64,000 nt of DNA from Plectrocnemia conspersa (GCA_009617715.1 VTFK01000008.1:3844001-3908000), one strand, 5' to 3'; counted from the stretch's first letter, positions 50,127-63,665 are shown. A program made the numbers and translations. The notes: generated from the letters alone by a model not told the origin.

Positions 50127-50195
50127 GGGGCAGGGGGCATGTGGGGGCATTCGCCCCCCCCCCCCTCTTAAATTTGGCCAGAAAAATGCATGTCT
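50127..50195 (+). repeat. GGGG...CCCC transposon-end remnant
   Basis: GGGGCAGGGGGCATGTGGGG is followed by a run of 14 C and then TTGGCCAGAAAAATGCATG. G-run, AT, C-run termini of this kind are typical of degenerate hAT-type repeats in insects. Confidence 0.45.
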
Positions 50196-51141
50196 TGTCT
50201 GGTATCTCTTTAGACTTTAAAATTACTAGGTGATACGATATTTTACCCACAACGATTCACACACATATAAAAAATTAGTTCAATTCCTAATATCTCATTT
50301 TATAATGCATACTTACACATCGTAGCTAAGATTAGCAATCGCCGATAAAGACGACGATGCAAACACGTACTGACCACCGTTAAACCGGCTCTATTCGAAC
50401 GTGAAAATTAGCAACGATTTTGACCCTTAGTCTTAGGAGAAAAAGCCGTTTTAGTCGGAGGGGAAAAAAGACAATTGATAGCCATTACGAATAACGTTAT
50501 TCCAATGGCTTTGTTTAGTCTCGTTTTTTTTTAAATCTTTTTAGCCGATAGCGAAAACGTGTTCTAATGATGAGAACCCACCATTAATATAATTTATAAT
50601 ATAATATAGTTAAAACAGTGACCTTGCCGAATAACTGTATTTCTCCAGCTTCTCTTTCCTAGCCATTTGTCTGATGAGATCGGATGTGATAGTAAATATT
50701 AAACATACCGAGCGTATATGGGTCGCCGCAGACTTGTTTTGTGTGAATATTGATGAGTTATAAAATATTTATTATTAATTTTCTAGCGAAACATTATTAA
50801 TAAATTTATATCGTTTTACATATATATTCGCTAAATTTGCACAAATCAAAGTCATACTTTCATAATCTAATTAAGCTTTAACATAGTTTGCATTGACCTT
50901 AGTATAGTAGCAATTAAACTCTTACGAACTTGTAGTTATTATTATATATATAATAATAGTTTACTTTCTAATTGTATTTGTAGTTGTATTACAATGGTAT
51001 GTTATGTATAGATAGATTATATTAATTTATATTAATATAGATAGACGAGTGGTTTACGTTGCTGATTATTGACCTGAAATATATGGGTTCTGGAAATGTT
51101 GTAGTCCATTTGATAGAGACAGGAGTAGCTGGCTCGTGAGG

Positions 51142-51181
51142 TCGGTCGACGAGAAGATTATTCTCTTATTGACCGACCGTG
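51142..51181. repeat. Imperfect hairpin
   Basis: GGTCGGTCGACGAGAA pairs with TTCTCTTATTGACCGACC, with a few mismatches. Confidence 0.7.
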
Positions 51182-53911
51182 TGAAAATCAATTAAAATGT
51201 CTGCTTCTGCTTCTGAAGCATTTGAGCTTTGAGTATTATATATTAAAAATTAGTGGATGAATGTGGTTACGATGATTATTTTTGTAGTATTTTCTGGTTA
51301 TGAAAATAAAAATGATTTTGAATCGTTATTGGTTGTTTGTTACATCTTTTTTTAAAGGAGTAACAAAAAAAGATTTGTAGTTTAAACAAATATACCTTTT
51401 CATTTTCTATATATTTATAGATGAGTGAAATAAAAATCTATATTAAATACTCAATATCGTCTCTAAAGATTTCCAGCAAAATTACGATTTACAACTTTTG
51501 CACAATGAATTAGGTTGTCAGCATAACCTTTTATAATATAATATTAAAAAAAGTTATTTGGAGTATAGTCTAAATTTTAGAGCATACTTCAGATCAATTT
51601 TTAACGTCTCAAAAATAGTACAATATTTAAAATATTTTAGAAAACCAGTTGAAAGCCTCAACAATAATTCAGAAAATATACTATGTTCATACACATGTGG
51701 TATATTCGATACATACAAAACATTTAACTCGCTGATTGTGTATCGTTAAAAACCTCTTTGCTATTATTAACACGCATTTTCCTCTCGAAAACACCATCGA
51801 ACTGCAAATAACCGTTTTCCGGTCGATAAGAGCTAAACGATACGTTCAAAATGCCAGACGCGTTCTATTTATTTTTTACTATTATTACAATATTAAAATA
51901 AGCTTAACCGTTAGCGTTCTTATCAATGCTACATCCTTTACGTTTTAATTATGCTTGTTTAATCTAAACCGACGTCTGTTATTTTATTTTTGTCTAGAGG
52001 CGAATCGGTCGTCGTACTTTCGTACGTGTTTAATAATAGTTATAAAAAACACCGATCGTGTTATTTATTTTATGTATGTTATATTATGATAAAAATGAAA
52101 ATTATCTGATAAATGAATGCGAAAACACGGAAACGATTATAATCATTATATTATATAATAAATACATAAAAATTGAAACCATTAACTTTGAAAAATATAA
52201 ACTGAAATAACTTTTTTTTAATTATAATCGAGAAACATCGCCTTTATAATATGCACCCTTTTTCAATGAATATTTTATGGCTATGTGTCAAATTTTGATC
52301 CCAAACTAATTTCGTTCAGACTGAAATGTTATTATGATATGCTAATATTTGCTATAATAAATAATTCTGAAATCTAAAAATTAGTATTTATATCCAAAAT
52401 ATAGAAGTTTAACAGTTACTTTGTTGAATTATATTATATCAATATATCGTTACATGTAGCAAGTTAATCCATTAAATCCATACGTAATTAACGTAATCAT
52501 GAAATACATTGCTTTACTAAGTTGCAATAAATCTATTTGAAATCCAGTTTAATATATTATAAAAGTTTTTAATACATGTAAATCTTTAATCGTTGACATT
52601 TTATTAGTTATAAATATATTTTTTAATATTTAGATGAGACATTAATTTCAGAATCAATTTTTTACAGGAGCTTGTTCGAGGCGTTTCCCTTAGTATTTAT
52701 TTACATAATTTTTTAAACGCTTATAAGTGTATAAAATTATATCTACTTATAAATTATATTATTTATTATCGATAAGAGTTTTCCTTATATGATCTATTTA
52801 ATTAAACGAGAAGGAAAACTTTTAAATATTTCTTGGTTTTTTCCCGATGGTAACTATTTTTTTGATTGATCATGTTATTTTTAATACAATAAATCATAAA
52901 TTATAACCGTTACTTCATTGACAACTTTCACTATCGTGTCCAACAAATTCGAATTTGTTAATCATGATCTTACACGCATAGGTCATTGTTTAGATCTGGA
53001 CCATTAATATTAATGACATTTAACACACGGCAACATATAAATACACACACAACATAACAACAAATCTCAAAACCCATTATTGGCAATCAATCGAAATAAA
53101 TCTAAACGACGTGTATCTATTGAAACTAATTTGCTATCAATTCGAGTTGTGACATATCAACTTTATGAAAATAAAAATGCATAAATATAATTAAAGCATC
53201 GATCGTTGGTTGGGAAAGCGGTCGTAAAAAATAATTAATCGATGTTTTGATGAATCTTGTAAATGTCCTATTAAAACGCATGTACACGAGCAATCGAGCG
53301 TTTATTTTAGAAGCTTGTTTTTTAAAGTGAAAACTTGCTTGCGTTTTTTCCGCACGAATACATTCTTCCATATTTTTGGTCATAGCCCGAGGTAAGAAAA
53401 ATAATCGCGTTTTGATCAGAGTATAATCTGTGGACTTAAATTATTATACAAATAATTGCGATGATCTTTTTTTGCCATTTTTGCTCTCTGTGATAATAAT
53501 AAGAGGCTGACATGCAAGAGATGAATTAATCAAGCGTTTAAAAACGTTTAACTTCAAAGATCATGTTTGGTTATCTTTCCATTCACGTGGTAACTAGAGC
53601 GTAATCATGTTCGATAGTATAGTGATATCAAAACAGTATTTTAATAGCTATTATGACAAGTAAATGATTTAATTGAATACTATCAATAAATTGCAAATTC
53701 TTGTACGTATTATTTTCATACCTTAATAGCGAACTTGCGAAAGTGCGTGTGAGATTTATATTGCAAATATAGCTGTACTTTCATCATAATTTATGCACGC
53801 ATAGAAAATTATTGTAAGTGGATGAAAATGTAATAGCTTCATACGCTTCGTTTAATGGATACTTATTTTACTATATACTACTTGCAACAGCTACCAACCA
53901 CCAAGTTGATA

Positions 53912-53931
53912 ATGATGATGATGATGATGAT
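53912..53931. repeat. (GAT)n microsatellite
   Basis: A short run of GAT units, beginning after GATAAT. Confidence 0.85.
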
Positions 53932-55024
53932 CGAAAGTCAATATAGTTATCTCAACAAGAATTTTATCGATAACTGGTGACTACAGTATTGAAAGAAAAT
54001 CTGATAGAAAGCGAAGCATATTAAATAAATATTGAACTGTGTTAAAACATTTTTGGTTCAGATATATCATAACGTTCTAAATCTACACAATGTTTAACAA
54101 TAATCTAATATGATAAAAATATTAGATTTGGCTTATCTTAGTTATTAGTTCTGCTATAATTGTATTGTTATACAATTCATTCTTGACATTGAAAAGATAA
54201 TTATATTATGAAAAATATAAGAACCATTGTGTTTTGTGCTCGCCTTTAATTAACTCAGGGTGATTGACCCATCGTATATCATGGGTTTTAACATAACTGT
54301 TTCAGAACACACCTGTAGTAAGTACACCGTGCTTGTGCGAAAGTGACAGGTGAAACAAGCTCTGTCGCTTCGCAAAACATTGTCGTTTTCTAAGACTTTG
54401 CGAGTGCAAAAAAACATCAACAAACCATAATGATTGATAGATAGGTTTTCCAACTGCATCACGGACAACCATCTAAGTATAGACTCTCTTTTCAACGGTG
54501 AAAACGCGTCCAATTACAATTGCGAAAGCGCACTTAACCTTATTCGGGATGCAGACTGATTTTAAGATTTTGTACTGAAAAAACCTGCTTTCTAAAATGT
54601 GATGTATGCATCGGCTGTAAGAGATAAAAATATCTTGATCGACGTGCGTAGCAAATCTGAAAGAGATCAGATAAAAAACTGCATTAATCCAATCAAATTA
54701 AATAATTAGAAAGCTTATACATACAGATATATTATATATTGTACAATTATGAATTTGATATTATAGGACATTAATATATTGAAACAAGCTGTTCAACTTG
54801 TATAGATAATCATATTATTTATGATATTCCTACTATTAAATCACTACATTTATATTTTAATAAGCCACTAAAAAATGAGTCCATGCTATAAATTGAAACA
54901 GGAACGTTTAACTTGAGAATTTTATATGCATTCCCACAGTATTATTAAATGTTTAAATTACTTAAATAACTGATCGTAATGTGTTTAAGGACTGCTTTTA
55001 AATGCATATTTTTATATTTGGTAA

Positions 55025-55069
55025 ATGATATTTGGTAAACTTGCATATTGCAAGTTTACCAAATATCAT
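55025..55069. repeat. Perfect 21-bp-arm hairpin, 3-base loop
   Basis: Arms 55025-55045 and 55049-55069 (ATGATATTTGGTAAACTTGC plus A) are exact reverse complements around TAT. The left arm is preceded by a direct partial copy, ATATTTGGTAA. Confidence 0.95.
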
Positions 55070-55076
55070 GTGTAAC

Positions 55077-55113
55077 AAAAATATAAGTTTAAAAAACAAA
55101 AATATAAGTTTAA
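55077..55113. repeat. Short direct duplication
   Basis: ACAAAAATATAAGTTTA occurs twice, four bases apart, eight bases beyond the 55025-55069 hairpin. Confidence 0.85.
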
Positions 55114-58100
55114 TGGTGGATATGATTGACATGTTATCATATGTATTTTTATATAATAATTAGAAAAATTATATTTTATACAAAATGGTGCGATACTAAT
55201 AAATAGTACGTAATAAGGATATTTTTATAAAGGACAAATGTGAATTAACCGCAAATACTTGTTAGTATAAAAAACAACGTAAATCAACAACTATTTTCTT
55301 AACACGTTCTTGTCGTAAACTATATATTTAAAATCGCTATAGAAAGGTTCAGTCAAAGTATTATTAATGTTTTTTAGTGATTCCGATCATTTTCGAAAAA
55401 TTTGAGTTTGATTAATATTTTATACAAAACTTACTCATTTAAAAAAAATGTAAGGATATTAACACTCATGGTTCGCTATTTTCGTTGAATTTTAAATGTA
55501 TATATTTTTATAATAAGAGGTTATTGAAAAAAGTTTAAGTTATTAGTACGTTCGCACGATATTTTTACATGCATAAGTTATATTATTTTAACGGACGGAC
55601 TGACTTTATAGTTTTGCTATCACGCGAAAACGCGCGAGCGGACCATAATGTGCCAACATATTTTTACGTTCGAGGCATTTTAATTTTAATAGAATTACCA
55701 ATAGTAACTTGTTTAACATACATTATTCGATGCAAAATAATTAACTAAACCACACAAATTTACTTATCTTTCAATTTAAACTAGGCATAAAATTAAACCA
55801 AGGTAAAACTTAACAATATGCTATTATAGCATTATAATATCTTCTTGTCTTTATGCTACTTTCCAAAGCCAGTAAACTGGATTTTTTACTGTCAAAATAA
55901 ACTCCCAATATAATACGTACAAGGTGCAATAAAATCGAACGCCTCCATTTCTCAAGACTTCCAAGAATTCGGCGAAGGATCGAGACAATATTGTTCGTAG
56001 GTGACATCACCATCGTCGAATATTTTGCACTCGATGTCACCTCGATTCGTGGAAGGTACTGCATATTGGTTACCAATAAAAGTTGGGATTCGGATAAAGG
56101 CACGGCTCGAGTTCCCAAGAGTCGCTTTTATTGATCTTGATTAAAACAAAATCGATACTCAGGTGTTGCTACACCACCATGCACGAAAGCTGATTAAAAA
56201 GTTCCCGAATACTAGCAGATCAATACAACATATGCCAATCAGCCCCTAATATAACCATCAATCGCAATCGCTAACTTACCATTGTCGCCAAAACATAAAT
56301 TGATCAATCAAATATCTCACAAGAGATTTGGGAAAGAAGAGATCCAGGCTAATAAAAATAAAATCAGTTACTGAATTTCATCACCAACGTGTTAATGTTT
56401 GAGGCAGTGCCATTATAAACAGACAAATGGTATCGCGATATTAAATAAAGAAGAAGTTAATAATGAAGAAATTAGTGAAAGGCTCATTTCAAAAAAAAAT
56501 CCTCAACAACTGCATTGAGGTTCATGATAACTTGATTACTAGTCAGTTGCAGACTGAATCTGTAGACAAGATTGAATAGGTTGTAAAGTAATTATAAAAT
56601 ATAAGTTTGAGAACTTTTCGAACAACCCACGTGTGCCATGGATGCAGTTTCACACGTTTCTCTCACCTCTCGCAATGGTTTCAATTGTTCTTCTCGGCCT
56701 TCTGGAAAGTGGACTCTTTGACCGCAAGCGGCCCGTTTCAAACGCATTTTATTGCCCAACCCGGCCATATTAAACGTCGATAATATCAATAAGAAAACGA
56801 CACAGATATCGAGCCTCCTAAATGCCCTTGGGCGCATTACAATTTTTTCGTCTGGAGAAATTCTACACCGCAATAAAAACGAAAGTTTCGTATGCAAGCT
56901 CGCTACTCTATAAAAATATTGACTAAGATTATACGATTATTAGATAATTACATTACATTCATAATATACATAGAAGGTTGTGCGACGTCGAACAGTCGGG
57001 GCACCCGTTTATGAGCTCGAAACGAGACCTGGTTTCGATATAATAAATCTACCGATGTAGTTTAAAAACTGCTCAAATGGTAATTAAATTGTGGTCGCAA
57101 TACAGGACAGACGTTGTACATAGAAGATCATTAAATATTTTAATGCGTCTGTGTTAAAGGAAAGGCAATGACCGCGCGGTAGACCTTGTTGGCTTTGCCA
57201 AGTTCTCGATGTCAATTAAGCGATTTATTGAGGAATATCGTTGTTAAAACTGCTTTTAATAGCAACGTAGAGAGGTTATACAAGTCATACTTTATCCCCC
57301 TATGGACAAAGCCTGATTAGGATAGAAACTTTTAGGAAAACTTTCTTATGACTTTCTACATATATAATACATACGTTCTTGCGGCAGCTGAAAATCTGGA
57401 CTATTATAATTAGGTAGGTACTCAAAACAACTATTTTGATTTCCTATGACTAAACATGGCATTGGAATAACCTAATTAATAAAATAATAATAAAAAAAAC
57501 AATATATCTTCTCATTCATATATCTAATAATGAAAGTTACGAGCAACATGATTTTCCTAGTTCCTCTTCATTGTATTACAATGCATAGGTACGACATACG
57601 TTTTTGTGGTTTAATGATTTCCTCTATTGACTCATACACATAAATAGCTTTGTATACTTATTATCAACTATTATAGAAGTAAATTCATATAGGTATCTAT
57701 TATTTTGCATTGTGGCAATATTTTATATTACAATGAATATCAGTTGTTTTTACAGCTTTATATTTAAGGATGTATCATTTTTTTTTCATACAATTAATAT
57801 TTTGCCTTTGATATGCAACTTAAATGCATATTATTTGTTTACTGTATTGCTCTGTTGAATGATATATTTAAGTAGGTCATTTAATTTATGTTTATTAACT
57901 CACTATCAACGCTAAGTAACTATTGTGATTATTTATGTCCTTATTATGGTAAAACATTGATAAATATTATAATTTGATTTCACGCTGGTAGATAATGCAA
58001 TTCCTAAGATAATGCAATTTTGAGATACATATGTCATATCGTCCATATGGAATAGTTTCAATAAAAAATATTATTTATGGACTATAAGATATCTCTCGTT

Positions 58101-58794
58101 AAATTATTATTATTATTGTGCAATTTTCCACTTACAGTTTGGGTAAATATCGCATTTAGATACTTGAGATTCTCGTAGCCTTGACTGCGTCTGCGTCAAT
58201 TAATCCTGTCGAATGGATGACCAGTATAGACGTGAAGAGGGAAGCGGCTGCTTGCTCGGACTGCTCACCCAGTGCACAAAAATAAATCGCTGAAATTAAA
58301 AAAATAAAACATTTATTTTAAATAAACGATGTTTTTGTGCAAAATATATAGACTGTAAAGAAAAAGGTTTTTGTTAAATGTTCAGATTCAGCTGAAACCG
58401 AATGATATATATTTAATGTTAGCATAGTCTCTTACAGTAGAGCGATTCGATGATAGTCTCATGGTAACCATATATTTTACTATCTGCACCTCGTCACTTT
58501 TGTATGCATATTTTGATAAGCTACTATTATATTCTTTGTTCTGTGGATACCATACAGTTGTTTTCGCCGCTGTTTTTTTAGCGTTGATCTACATTTAATA
58601 TTTGTAATTATAATATAATAAACAAATACTATGTAATTATTTTGATTCACTAAATTTTTTTTAATTCTCATGGTTAATTTGAATAACTATAAATTTTAAA
58701 ATTATTGCTGAGATAAAATTGATAAGGATAGTATTAGTGTATGATATCTGAATGCATATCAGCTCACGTTCTAACTGTAATGTGCTGATAGTAT

Positions 58795-58856
58795 GAGAGG
58801 CTGGGGGCTGGGGCAAGATTTTGCCTGGGGCGTTAAATAAGCTTTTGTCGGCCCTG
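58795..58856 (-). mobile_element. hAT-like transposon terminus remnant
   Basis: Read on the minus strand the end is CAGGGCCGACAAAAGC, and further in lies GCCCCAGGCAAAATCTTGCC. It resembles the 2973 terminus. No partner is seen. Confidence 0.35.
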
Positions 58857-59029
58857 CATAAACCATAGTGTTTTCAAAACGATCAAATTAGATCATGAAT
58901 CAGCTGTCTCGTGTCACGCGCGTGCGCATGCGTTAATAAAATATTGCACAATTAACACAATATACAAATCGATTAATCGTAAAAGTGAACTAAAAAACGC
59001 ATTATGACCGTGAACGCAGGCTGTTCGTC

Positions 59030-59185
59030 CGTCGGGTCGATAAGCGAGCGCCCTGCTTTATCCGCATACAGCCTGCCAGTCGCTCGCCGCTCGCGCTCCG
59101 CGTCGGATTCCCGCTTCGTTTTCGTCGCGAAAAGCGTTCAAAATGCGCATCAAACGGTGCAATCGCACGCATAATTTATAAAATG
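59030..59185 (+). CDS. MICAL-like, candidate first exon (5' UTR plus start codon)
   Basis: A CpG-rich block, unlike its A+T-rich surroundings, ends in ATG directly followed by a consensus 5' splice site, GTGAGT, at 59186. Joining this ATG to the exon at 61625 keeps the frame and gives [10 protein letters not shown], so the initiator codon would be the last codon of the exon. The left boundary of 59030 is only approximate: it is where the C+G-rich stretch begins, and no TATA box is evident, which suits a CpG-type promoter. An alternative is that translation starts at the internal Met at 61634 and this exon is wholly untranslated. The donor and the phase match are seen directly; the pairing with exon 2 is inferred. 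Confidence 0.5.
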
Positions 59186-61624
59186 GTGAGTACCGTCTCC
59201 TTACCTGATGATTTTACGTAACTCCCGCCGCAAATGTCAAACAGCGCCCCTTTTAGGTTATGTATACTGTATACATATACGCGAGTGGCGGACGACTTAA
59301 CGGAATCGGCGTTTTTTGTCCGTCGGTCAGTACAATGATACGAACGTGCCGATTTTGAGCGGTCGTCGTTGAAAAAAGTAAATTAATTTTCAAGTTGTTT
59401 ATTTACAAAAGCGATCCGTCACCCGATGTGAATGTCATTCGCGCCAGCGGAGATAACACGCACTTTTACGACCATGTGTTTCGACGCTCACGCATAGAAA
59501 GTGCTGCGCTCTATATTTCCAATTTAAATACTATTTTAATTAATTAATCATGCCCGATTTTTTCCTTGTTATGGTCGCTCGGGAACTGTCAAATCGATGC
59601 AATGCACCATTTTGAATGCGAGATTAGGGTTGCTAACAGAATCGAATACATTTGTTTAATCAATTTCATAGTGACGTTTACCCGGTGGATCGAATGATTC
59701 GCAGAGTGGAGAGGGGAGTGTAATTTGTCTTGTACGAAAGGAAGAAACAGTAAATTTGTTCTCTTGATATTTTCTTCAGGGTGTATTTAGACAATCTATA
59801 TGATTTGAATCAACCTCTGCATTTCAGACCCTTTTATATATGTGTATATATTAAACACATTATCATAAAAGATAAACTATTATTATTAAACCCTTTTTAG
59901 AAGGAAAAAATACACATTTTATTTTTAATTATTATATATAATTATTGCCCAAGGATATCTCAATTTTAATATCAGGAGGGTGTCCCAAGTAATGTGCCTT
60001 ATGAATGCGAAGAAATGATGCTACGACTTTTCTTAGTAAAAATATAGACAGTGACTCATTAATTACTGTTTAATACATTGTAATGAATAAGAAAAATTGT
60101 AGAAATTTCATATCAAAAATCATTCTGAAATGAAATTACGTAAAGAATTCGACTACTATGACCAAATTGATAAAAATCATAAAATTTCTCACTACACAGT
60201 TGAAAGATCTTCTCACTTGTCTTTAAAAATAGCATGATAATGAAGGGGAAGGTGTCATTTCACAAAACATGCTGTGCGAACAACAATCGGGATTAAGAGA
60301 AAAACATTCCACAGAGACTGCATTGCAAGTAGTGGTGATAAATGATTGGCTGTTTGCCAAGGATAGGATCAAAATTATTGGACCAATTTTCTTAGATTTC
60401 ATGAGAGCTTTCGAAACAACAGAATAATAATGTTAAATAATTTAGTGATTAAAAGTATAAGTAAATAGTTTTAAGATGGTTTAATAAGTACATATTTAAA
60501 AAAGTGAAAGCAAAAAGTTAAAATAAGTTATGCTTATTTCAAAGAAAAAATAATATATCTCACGGTTATTAAGATTATTGTTGATTATAATATATATTAA
60601 TGATATAATTAATAATATAGAAAAATGTTAAATAAATTATGTAAGTTTGCAGATGACTTTGATTTATTGCATAGGTGTTAAAGAAATTGTAGATAACTTA
60701 AGTAACAAATATAGTAAGATAGAAAGATGATTAAAAAATAATGGACTAAAACTAAATGAGCATAAAACTAAATGCATATTTAATAATTATAAAGATAATA
60801 ATATAAAAATAGTTATAGATAATTCAATTATAGAAATAATTGATATTATAAAATATTTAGGAGTAATTGTAGATAAAAAATAAATTCTAATGAACATTGT
60901 AATTGCGTAATAAAAAATAGGTATTTATCTATTATGTGAAATATGTTAAGTTTAAACACAGTTAAATTTACAACAGTATTATTTTGCAACAATATTTATG
61001 CCTACTAAATTGAATAAAACGATGTTTCAAAAATTTCAAAATAGGGCAATGAGAGTAGTTTTAAATAAAAATAGATTTACTAGTTATAGAAAAATGATTG
61101 ATAGATTTGAATGGTTGGGTGTTCAAGAAATATGGAAAATGATTTTTTTTATATTTATATATAAGTTATAAAATAATACGTTACCAGAGTATTTTAATTA
61201 GTATTTAATAAGAAATAAAGAAAAAATAGATTTCAGAAAAAAACATTTTCAATACAAATTTGATACAAAGCTGCAATTTATACGTTTTATATTATAATTT
61301 AATTTATATTGGTGGTTTATAGGAGATGTAAATATAAAAGAGCGATATTGTATATATAACAATTTTTTAAATCGTGTTCTTAAATTACATCAAAATACAG
61401 CTACATAGTTACCAAGAGTTCAATCTAGTTACCAAGACCTCAAACCCTCCTTGAAAGCTTTCGCGATAGACTGAACTCGAGTTTCATATAATACTTTAGA
61501 ACCTCCTCGTTCAATTTTCATCTGTCTAATATTCAAAAGTCATATATTATTAAATGTATTCATAACTCATTTTTTTTATTGTATTCAAAAGTAATTTATT
61601 TATATTCTTTTATTTTTGCTTCAG
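59186..61624 (+). other. Candidate intron 1 of the MICAL-like gene
   Basis: The interval runs from the GTGAGT donor to the cag acceptor, about 2.4 kb. It begins with a short C+G-rich stretch, including a self-complementary run at about 59259-59277 built on GTATACTGTATAC. It then turns A+T rich and carries a decayed non-LTR retrotransposon at 60260-61400, in the same orientation as the gene. The retrotransposon ends about 225 bases before the acceptor. Confidence 0.45.
60260..61405 (+). mobile_element. Decayed non-LTR retrotransposon (LINE) reverse transcriptase
   Basis: Conserved reverse-transcriptase blocks appear in order but are interrupted by stops and frameshifts. At 60269-60427 the frame reads CEQQSGLREKHSTETALQ and then FLDFMRAFETT, corresponding to the motif A region. 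FADD, the catalytic YADD-type box, is at 60646-60657. KLNEHKTKC and YLGVIVDKK follow near 60750-60880, and the thumb region KFQNRAMRVVLNKNRF and FEWLGVQE lies at 61030-61135. The order and spacing fit the Jockey/I/CR1 group of LINEs. The copy is strongly A+T shifted, as expected for old decay, and no endonuclease domain is visible upstream, so it looks 5' truncated. It cannot encode an active enzyme. Confidence 0.85.
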
Positions 61625-61785
61625 GCTACAGAGATGGGCGAACGCCGCGGAACGAAGGCCCTCGAGCTATGGTGCCGCCGCATCACCGAGGGATACCCAG
61701 GAGTCAAAGTGGACAACATGACCACGTCTTGGAGAGACGGACTAGCGTTCTGCGCCCTGATCCACCACTTCAGGCCCGACCTCAT
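61625..61785 (+). CDS. MICAL-like: MICAL-like protein, exon encoding N-terminal half of the calponin-homology domain
   Basis: The exon is bounded by a pyrimidine-rich acceptor ending in cag at 61624 and by a GTGAGT donor at 61786. It reads [19 protein letters not shown] and continues through [24 protein letters not shown] and RPDL, with the last codon split (AT plus the next exon, expected Ile). [19 protein letters not shown] is the signature of the third helix of a calponin-homology domain. The [11 protein letters not shown] start and the domain lying at the extreme N terminus fit insect MICAL-like, the counterpart of vertebrate MICALL1/2, a CH-LIM-coiled-coil protein that binds Rab GTPases and acts on recycling endosomes and junctional actin. 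EHBP1, alpha-actinin and spectrin also carry CH domains but differ at the N terminus. The remaining CH half, LIM domain and C terminus lie downstream of this window. G+C content is far above the flanks, as expected for a conserved exon. Confidence 0.8.
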
Positions 61786-63431
61786 GTGAGTGTTCCGTTA
61801 CCGCGTATTACGAATTGGAATAGTAATCGCCCGTTAATTTATCGTGACCCCTTGCCATCTCGGTAGGTGGCCCCCCTCATAACCGCCATTAATCAGCTGT
61901 AAATTAAAAATTCCTCAAAAAAATCAACTCCATCAATTTAAACATTGAGTTTTTTTACATTACCGGCGGCCGCGCCTCTATGCGGCAGTTAATATGTTAA
62001 ACAGTCGGTTAGTAAGACAATGCGTATTCCGAATCCCGAATGAAGGTAATTTTGCATACGCCGTAAATATTTACGACCTCTACGTGTCGCTAACTATACC
62101 CGTGTGTACATTTTTATAATGGTTAATTAAGGAAAAAATGGTGATCCATTGTTTTTGATTTTTGTTTAACACAATGAGCGCTGGCGAAAATGTTGCTCTT
62201 CTAGTTCGTTAAAAACTGATTGCGAAGCGGATATTCGCGAATTTGTGTGGCGTTTGTCATTGTCTTATAATTGAGCGTAGATAAAATCAGACTCGTTTAT
62301 GACACATGGTTTAAATACACGGCTTTTGTATAAGAAATAATCGTTAATTTGATTAGAATATACAAATTGATTGAAAGGATATTATTAAATAAAATATTAT
62401 ATGCGATACGATCTGCTACTAAAAATAATTGATAAAAAGCTGAGTTTTAAAAATAAACTTAATGTTTCATTTGCTCTGCTCGGCCAATTGCTTTGAGGAA
62501 AATGGCTAATAAATATTAATATATAATACCCAAATAGCTTACGTTGCACATAAAAATTCCCACACTCAATTTTTAGTGGGATCTAATGAAGCATTCAGAA
62601 CAGTCTTCGGCACTTTCTGCAAGAATATTCGTTTCATCTGGGCATCAAAAGTTATCTATGATTAAATTAACCTTTGCATAACATTAAACCGATTACATTG
62701 TTTTTTTTTTAAGCTGCTAACACGTCTTTATCTATTATCTGTTCATGCTTAATCGTAATTTGAAGTAAAGTGCGTTTTGAAACGACATTATCGCCTTCGT
62801 TAACTATGTTATTTTATGCACAATACGTGTTTTATTTATAATTCAACAAGTGTACGTTTTTTGTATTTACATACGTTCGTGTAAATAACTGACATGCTAG
62901 TTTTTTCATTATATAAATTACATCACGAGTTATTTCGTGGTAATTTTGTAAAATAAAATGATCAAGCAATTCGTGGAAAACGCATTTATTATATAGTACG
63001 CGAAGTATACCGTACAAACATTTTTATTATTGAAAAATATTTACGTGCCATAAAACCGCACGGACGTGAAGGTGTTTTTGATATAAATTATCAAAAAAAT
63101 GCATTTCTACATAATGGGAATGACCATCGCAGTTTATTTTGCAACTTGTGCACCGTAAAGCAGATTTTTTGCTTGCGTGACCGTCATGGACTTTATGAAA
63201 TTTTCGTACTTGATATTTTTTTCATCTTCTAATACAGATATTTTGAACCCTTAGCTTATATAATAACATAGCGATTCAAAATTCAGTATGAGAAGAAAGA
63301 GGAACGGGATTCCGGATATAAAACGTTTTGGGGTATATTTGTGGTTCGCCGAAAAAAACATAATTTATCCTTTAAATTTAAAATAAACAAATATTAAATT
63401 AAAGTTTTATTGTAAATACATATTACACAAA

Positions 63432-63665
63432 AAAGTGTAATCACTCGGGTCGCGGCATTCAAAGGGCGCAGTACCTGGCGGCGCAGGACCTCTGGCGATG
63501 CGGCATCTAAGGCACGCCCTGGCCCCGTCTATCTTCTGAAGGACGTAATGGCGCTGGTTCTTGATGGGTGGGCCTCTCTATGAAGGCCGAAACTCTGAGG
63601 GCGCCAATTGAGGCCCAACTATCTAAGGGCAAAGCCCCGGCGTCAAGCCTTCTTTGAGGTGGACC
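63432..63665. repeat. G+C-rich repeat fragment in intron 2
   Basis: About 230 bases of sequence much richer in G+C than the flanks, with GGGCGC, GCCTTAGATGCCGC and GGGCCTCAATTGGCGCC blocks. The frames over it are not protein-like. Sharp edges suggest an inserted transposon fragment. Confidence 0.4.

Larger units (their letters stand above)
47900..59029. other. Non-coding stretch upstream of the MICAL-like first exon
   Basis: Mostly A+T-rich, with C+G-richer blocks at 48000-48110, 48720-48990, 49490-49560, 55840-56120 and 56590-56900. No coding exon or RNA gene is supported. The hairpins and transposon ends listed separately are the only structure I can defend. Confidence 0.5.

Noticed and set aside
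56592..56897. Secreted protein suggested by a hydrophobic stretch
   Set aside because: The hydrophobic part is internal, with no recognisable family, acceptor or donor; it is treated as a chance frame.
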